A DNA stretch of 8,712 nucleotides from Salegentibacter sp. (GTDB lineage: Bacteria; Bacteroidota; Bacteroidia; Flavobacteriales; Flavobacteriaceae): contig JAGXIG010000037.1 in NCBI GenBank assembly GCA_024635815.1, forward strand, positions 1 through 8,712, in the 5' to 3' direction. Each line of letters opens with the position of its first letter. The first letter of the stretch is position 1. Made by a program: the position numbers and the translations under genes. The notes under the pieces are model-generated. The model saw only the letters and a list, made by a program, of their open reading frames with translations. It was not told where the DNA came from and ran no database searches. This document shows positions 6,828 to 8,712 of this stretch, piece by piece.

Positions 6828-6848
6828 AGGATTAATGCCTTAACAGCA

Positions 6849-7808
6849 TTATAAATTTGGGGTGGTTTTATTGATGAGGTAGCGTTCCTTTTCGCGTTTA
6901 GAGCGTAAAATGAGCTCGCCCAAAAAACCGGCAAGGAAAAGTTGCGTACCAATAATCATTACTGCCAGGGCGATATAGAACCAGGGGTTTGAGGTCACCA
7001 AAACGTTGGGTAAACCATTATATAGTTTGTAAAGTTTGGAGACACCAATCCAGCCTGCTGAAAGAAAACCAAAAATAAACATCAACACTCCCAGGGCGCC
7101 AAATAGGTGCATAGGTCTGCGTCCAAATTTAGAAAGAAACCAGATACTGATAAGGTCCAGAAAGCCGTTGATAAATCTTTCGGCACCAAACTTTGTTTTC
7201 CCGTATTTACGGGCCTGATGCTGCACTTCTTTTTCGGTGATTTTAGTGAAGCCTGAGTTTTTTGCCAGAACCGGGATATAGCGGTGCATTTCGCCATATA
7301 CATCGATATTCTTTACTACTGCTTTTCGGTAAGCCTTTAAACCGCAGTTGAAATCGTTTAATTTTACGCCAGAAGTTTTTCTTGCTGCGGCATTGAAGAT
7401 CTTTGATGGAATATTCTTGGAAACCACAGAGTCATAGCGTTTCTTTTTCCAACCTGAAACCAGGTCGTAGCCTTCTTCGGTAATCATTTTGTAAAGATCA
7501 GGGATTTCTTCAGGGTTGTCTTGTAGGTCGGCATCCATCGTGATGATCACATCGCCCTGGGCTCTAAGGAAACCAGCATGGAGAGCCTGGGATTTTCCGT
7601 AGTTTCTATTGAATTTAATTCCCTTAACCGCCTGGTCATTCTCTACCAGGGCTTCAATGGTTTTCCAGGAATCATCGGTACTTCCGTCATCAATAAAAAT
7701 GATCTCGTATGAAAAGGAATTGGATCGCATTACTTTTGCGATCCAATTATATAATTCGGTTAAAGATTGTTCCTCGTTTAAAAGAGGAATAACAACGGAA
7801 ATCTGCAT
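6849..7808 (-). CDS. Family 2 glycosyltransferase, polyprenyl-phosphate type, with two C-terminal membrane helices
   Basis: A 319-residue membrane glycosyltransferase of the bacterial DPM1/GtrB/ArnC-like group, which moves a sugar from a nucleotide sugar to polyprenyl (undecaprenyl) phosphate on the cytoplasmic face. The GT-A domain shows VVIPLLNEE (5-13), the nucleotide-binding DDGSTDDSW (40-48), and MDADLQDNP (91-99) holding the metal-binding DxD (Asp92, Asp94). The group's H-x2-R-x2-G-x2-K-[FY] motif is present as His197, Arg200, Gly203, Lys206 and Phe207. Two hydrophobic helices follow (about 234-257 and 276-301), then a basic tail (SKREKERY), as in GtrB-like enzymes. The start ATG lies 11 bases after the DUF4199 stop, so they are very likely co-transcribed. 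The donor sugar (glucose, mannose, GlcNAc or aminoarabinose) cannot be read from the sequence. Confidence 0.93.
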   Translation of the reverse strand: MQISVVIPLLNEEQSLTELYNWIAKVMRSNSFSYEIIFIDDGSTDDSWKTIEALVENDQAVKGIKFNRNYGKSQALHAGFLRAQGDVIITMDADLQDNPEEIPDLYKMITEEGYDLVSGWKKKRYDSVVSKNIPSKIFNAAARKTSGVKLNDFNCGLKAYRKAVVKNIDVYGEMHRYIPVLAKNSGFTKITEKEVQHQARKYGKTKFGAERFINGFLDLISIWFLSKFGRRPMHLFGALGVLMFIFGFLSAGWIGVSKLYKLYNGLPNVLVTSNPWFYIALAVMIIGTQLFLAGFLGELILRSKREKERYLINKTTPNL

Positions 7809-7819
7809 TATTTATATTT

Positions 7820-8338
7820 CTATTGATGTGCGGGATTTTCTCTTTTTAGAATTAACCCGGTAATTAATGATATTATAAACCCGAAGAATAAACTTCCTAC
7901 CAGCGCCATAGTGGCGAAAAACCAGGGGCTAGTGAACATTTTTGTCATTTCCAGAGCCTGGGATTGCTGAGATTCAGGGACTCCTTGTTCGCTCATTTGT
8001 AAAACTGCTTTATCGTACATCATTTCTGAAAACTCAGGGTAAACAAAGTTATAATGAATGAATGAATAAATTGCAGCAATTACTCCGCTTATTGCAGCTA
8101 CCGCTAAACCAACCTTCAGAGCTTCCTTAAGACTTAAAAAACCATTGTTGTTTTCTTTGAATTTTTTAATCGCTAAGACAAATATAGCTATTGAGACAAG
8201 AGCATTTAAAACTCCAACTATCCAATTTTCCTGAGCTACATTAAAAGCATAAATAAGAACAAGGACTAAGATAGAATAAATTGCAAGAACTATCCCATAA
8301 GGATAGGCAACCGATTTGATTGAGGTAGAGTTTTCCAT
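7820..8338 (-). CDS. DUF4199 family four-helix membrane protein
   Basis: A 172-residue inner-membrane protein of unknown function that I recognise as DUF4199, common in Bacteroidota. Four hydrophobic segments lie at about 13-33, 39-58, 74-96 and 139-164. The second pair is separated by a hydrophilic stretch (about 97-138) that contains YPEFSEMMYDKA and a Gln/Ser-rich QGVPESQQSQ. The loop between helices 2 and 3 carries KKFKENNNGFLSLKEALKVG, a form typical of the family. No catalytic motif is visible. It is the first gene of the leftward cluster, 11 bases before the glycosyltransferase start, with a -7 promoter box 34 bases before its ATG. The close coupling suggests it helps or regulates that membrane glycosyltransferase, but this is inference only. 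Confidence 0.85.
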   Translation of the reverse strand: MENSTSIKSVAYPYGIVLAIYSILVLVLIYAFNVAQENWIVGVLNALVSIAIFVLAIKKFKENNNGFLSLKEALKVGLAVAAISGVIAAIYSFIHYNFVYPEFSEMMYDKAVLQMSEQGVPESQQSQALEMTKMFTSPWFFATMALVGSLFFGFIISLITGLILKRENPAHQ

Positions 8339-8372
8339 AATTTAAGATTGTTTATTTACATCGGTTAGTAAG

Positions 8373-8380
8373 CAAATATA
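8373..8380 (-). promoter_or_regulatory. -7 promoter box of the DUF4199-glycosyltransferase cluster
   Basis: Read leftward, TATATTTG is an exact TAnnTTTG match, 34 bases before the DUF4199 ATG at 8338. The expected -33 TTG is not evident at 17-21 bases upstream (CTT is closest). It forms the left half of a divergent promoter pair with the rpmE2 promoter, about 47 bases away. Confidence 0.55.
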
Positions 8381-8427
8381 AGAAAACGTTACATTGCATA
8401 AGAATTAAAAATAATTATGTCTATCCC

Positions 8428-8457
8428 TTGTTTTTATAATTGAATTACTTAAATTTG
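8428..8457 (+). promoter_or_regulatory. Consensus Bacteroidota promoter of rpmE2
   Basis: TTG at 8428-8430, a 19-base spacer and TAAATTTG at 8450-8457 match the primary-sigma promoter consensus of Bacteroidota in both elements and in spacing. The -7 box ends 28 bases before the ATG at 8486, which predicts a leader of about 20 bases with no Shine-Dalgarno sequence. This is the best promoter in the window, fitting for a ribosomal protein gene. Confidence 0.8.
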
Positions 8458-8485
8458 CAGCTCGAAAATTAAAAGAACTAAAGCG

Positions 8486-8712
8486 ATGAAGCAGGGAATC
8501 CATCCGGAAAATTATAGATTGGTAGCATTTAAAGATATGTCTAACGAAGATGTTTTTATTACCAAATCTACCGCGAACACTAAAGAAACTATTGAAGTGG
8601 AAGGTACAGAGTATCCACTTATCAAGTTGGAGATATCAAGAACTTCTCACCCATACTACACCGGGCAAACCAAATTGGTTGATAGCGCTGGTCGTATTGA
8701 CAAGTTTAAAAA
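8486..8712 (+). CDS. rpmE2: 50S ribosomal protein L31, type B (partial, 3' end beyond the window)
   Basis: The first 75 codons of bacterial ribosomal protein bL31, part of the large subunit near the interface with the small subunit. It starts [19 protein letters not shown] and contains the family landmarks: IHP at 5-7, the SHPYYTG segment near residue 54, and the AGRIDKF ending. No cysteine is visible, so the zinc-binding CxxC arrangement of type A L31 is absent, which marks this as the zinc-independent type B. In many bacteria type B is induced under zinc limitation, but numerous Bacteroidota appear to use it as their only L31, and no Zur-like operator is evident in the promoter here. The family is about 80-90 residues long, so only a few codons are missing. 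It is divergent from the DUF4199 cluster. Confidence 0.95.
   Translation, partial: MKQGIHPENYRLVAFKDMSNEDVFITKSTANTKETIEVEGTEYPLIKLEISRTSHPYYTGQTKLVDSAGRIDKFK

Noticed and set aside
7036..7303. Short frames on both strands inside the glycosyltransferase gene
   Set aside because: They overlap its membrane-helix and catalytic coding region and have no start context or domain of their own.

Overview
The window looks like a chromosomal segment of a member of the Bacteroidota, most probably a marine-type Flavobacteriaceae (a Gramella/Salegentibacter-like organism is my guess). Three things point there: protein features such as a lipoprotein azurin, DUF4199 and a PgcA-type phospho-sugar mutase; the almost complete absence of Shine-Dalgarno sequences before starts; and promoters of the Bacteroidota type (TTG, about 19 bases, TAnnTTTG) at several gene starts. 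Base composition is moderately AT-rich. I see no tRNA, rRNA, insertion sequence, phage gene or CRISPR array.

Layout. (1) Bases 1-77 hold the 3' end of a rightward gene that I cannot identify. (2) Bases 55-179 form a dense run of four perfect stem-loops, including one rightward and one leftward intrinsic terminator that are interleaved. (3) Leftward, 241-2388: an exported zinc metallopeptidase of family M3 (Dcp/oligopeptidase type). (4) Bases 2389-2565: a divergent promoter region. (5) Rightward, 2566-3111: a lipid-anchored azurin-like type 1 copper protein. (6) Bases 3133-3176: a strong bidirectional terminator between convergent genes. (7) A leftward four-gene cluster, in transcription order: DUF4199 membrane protein (8338-7820), polyprenyl-phosphate-type family 2 glycosyltransferase (7808-6849), phosphoglucomutase/phosphomannomutase (6800-5070) and MsbA-like ABC exporter (5057-3228). 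Gaps are 11, 48 and 12 bases. (8) Bases 8339-8485: a second divergent promoter region. (9) Rightward from 8486: the start of rpmE2, ribosomal protein L31 type B, cut by the window end.

How the genes may work together. The four-gene cluster reads naturally as an envelope module: the mutase makes sugar-1-phosphate for nucleotide-sugar synthesis, the glycosyltransferase loads a sugar onto a polyprenyl phosphate at the membrane, and the ABC exporter flips a lipid or amphiphile; DUF4199 is an uncharacterised membrane partner. This linkage is inferred from position. The peptidase and the azurin are separate units with their own promoters.

Nothing here amounts to a clearly new system. The most unusual non-coding feature is the four-hairpin run with interleaved terminators at the left end. 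The most testable protein-level ideas are possible surface export of the azurin and a role for DUF4199 with the glycosyltransferase.
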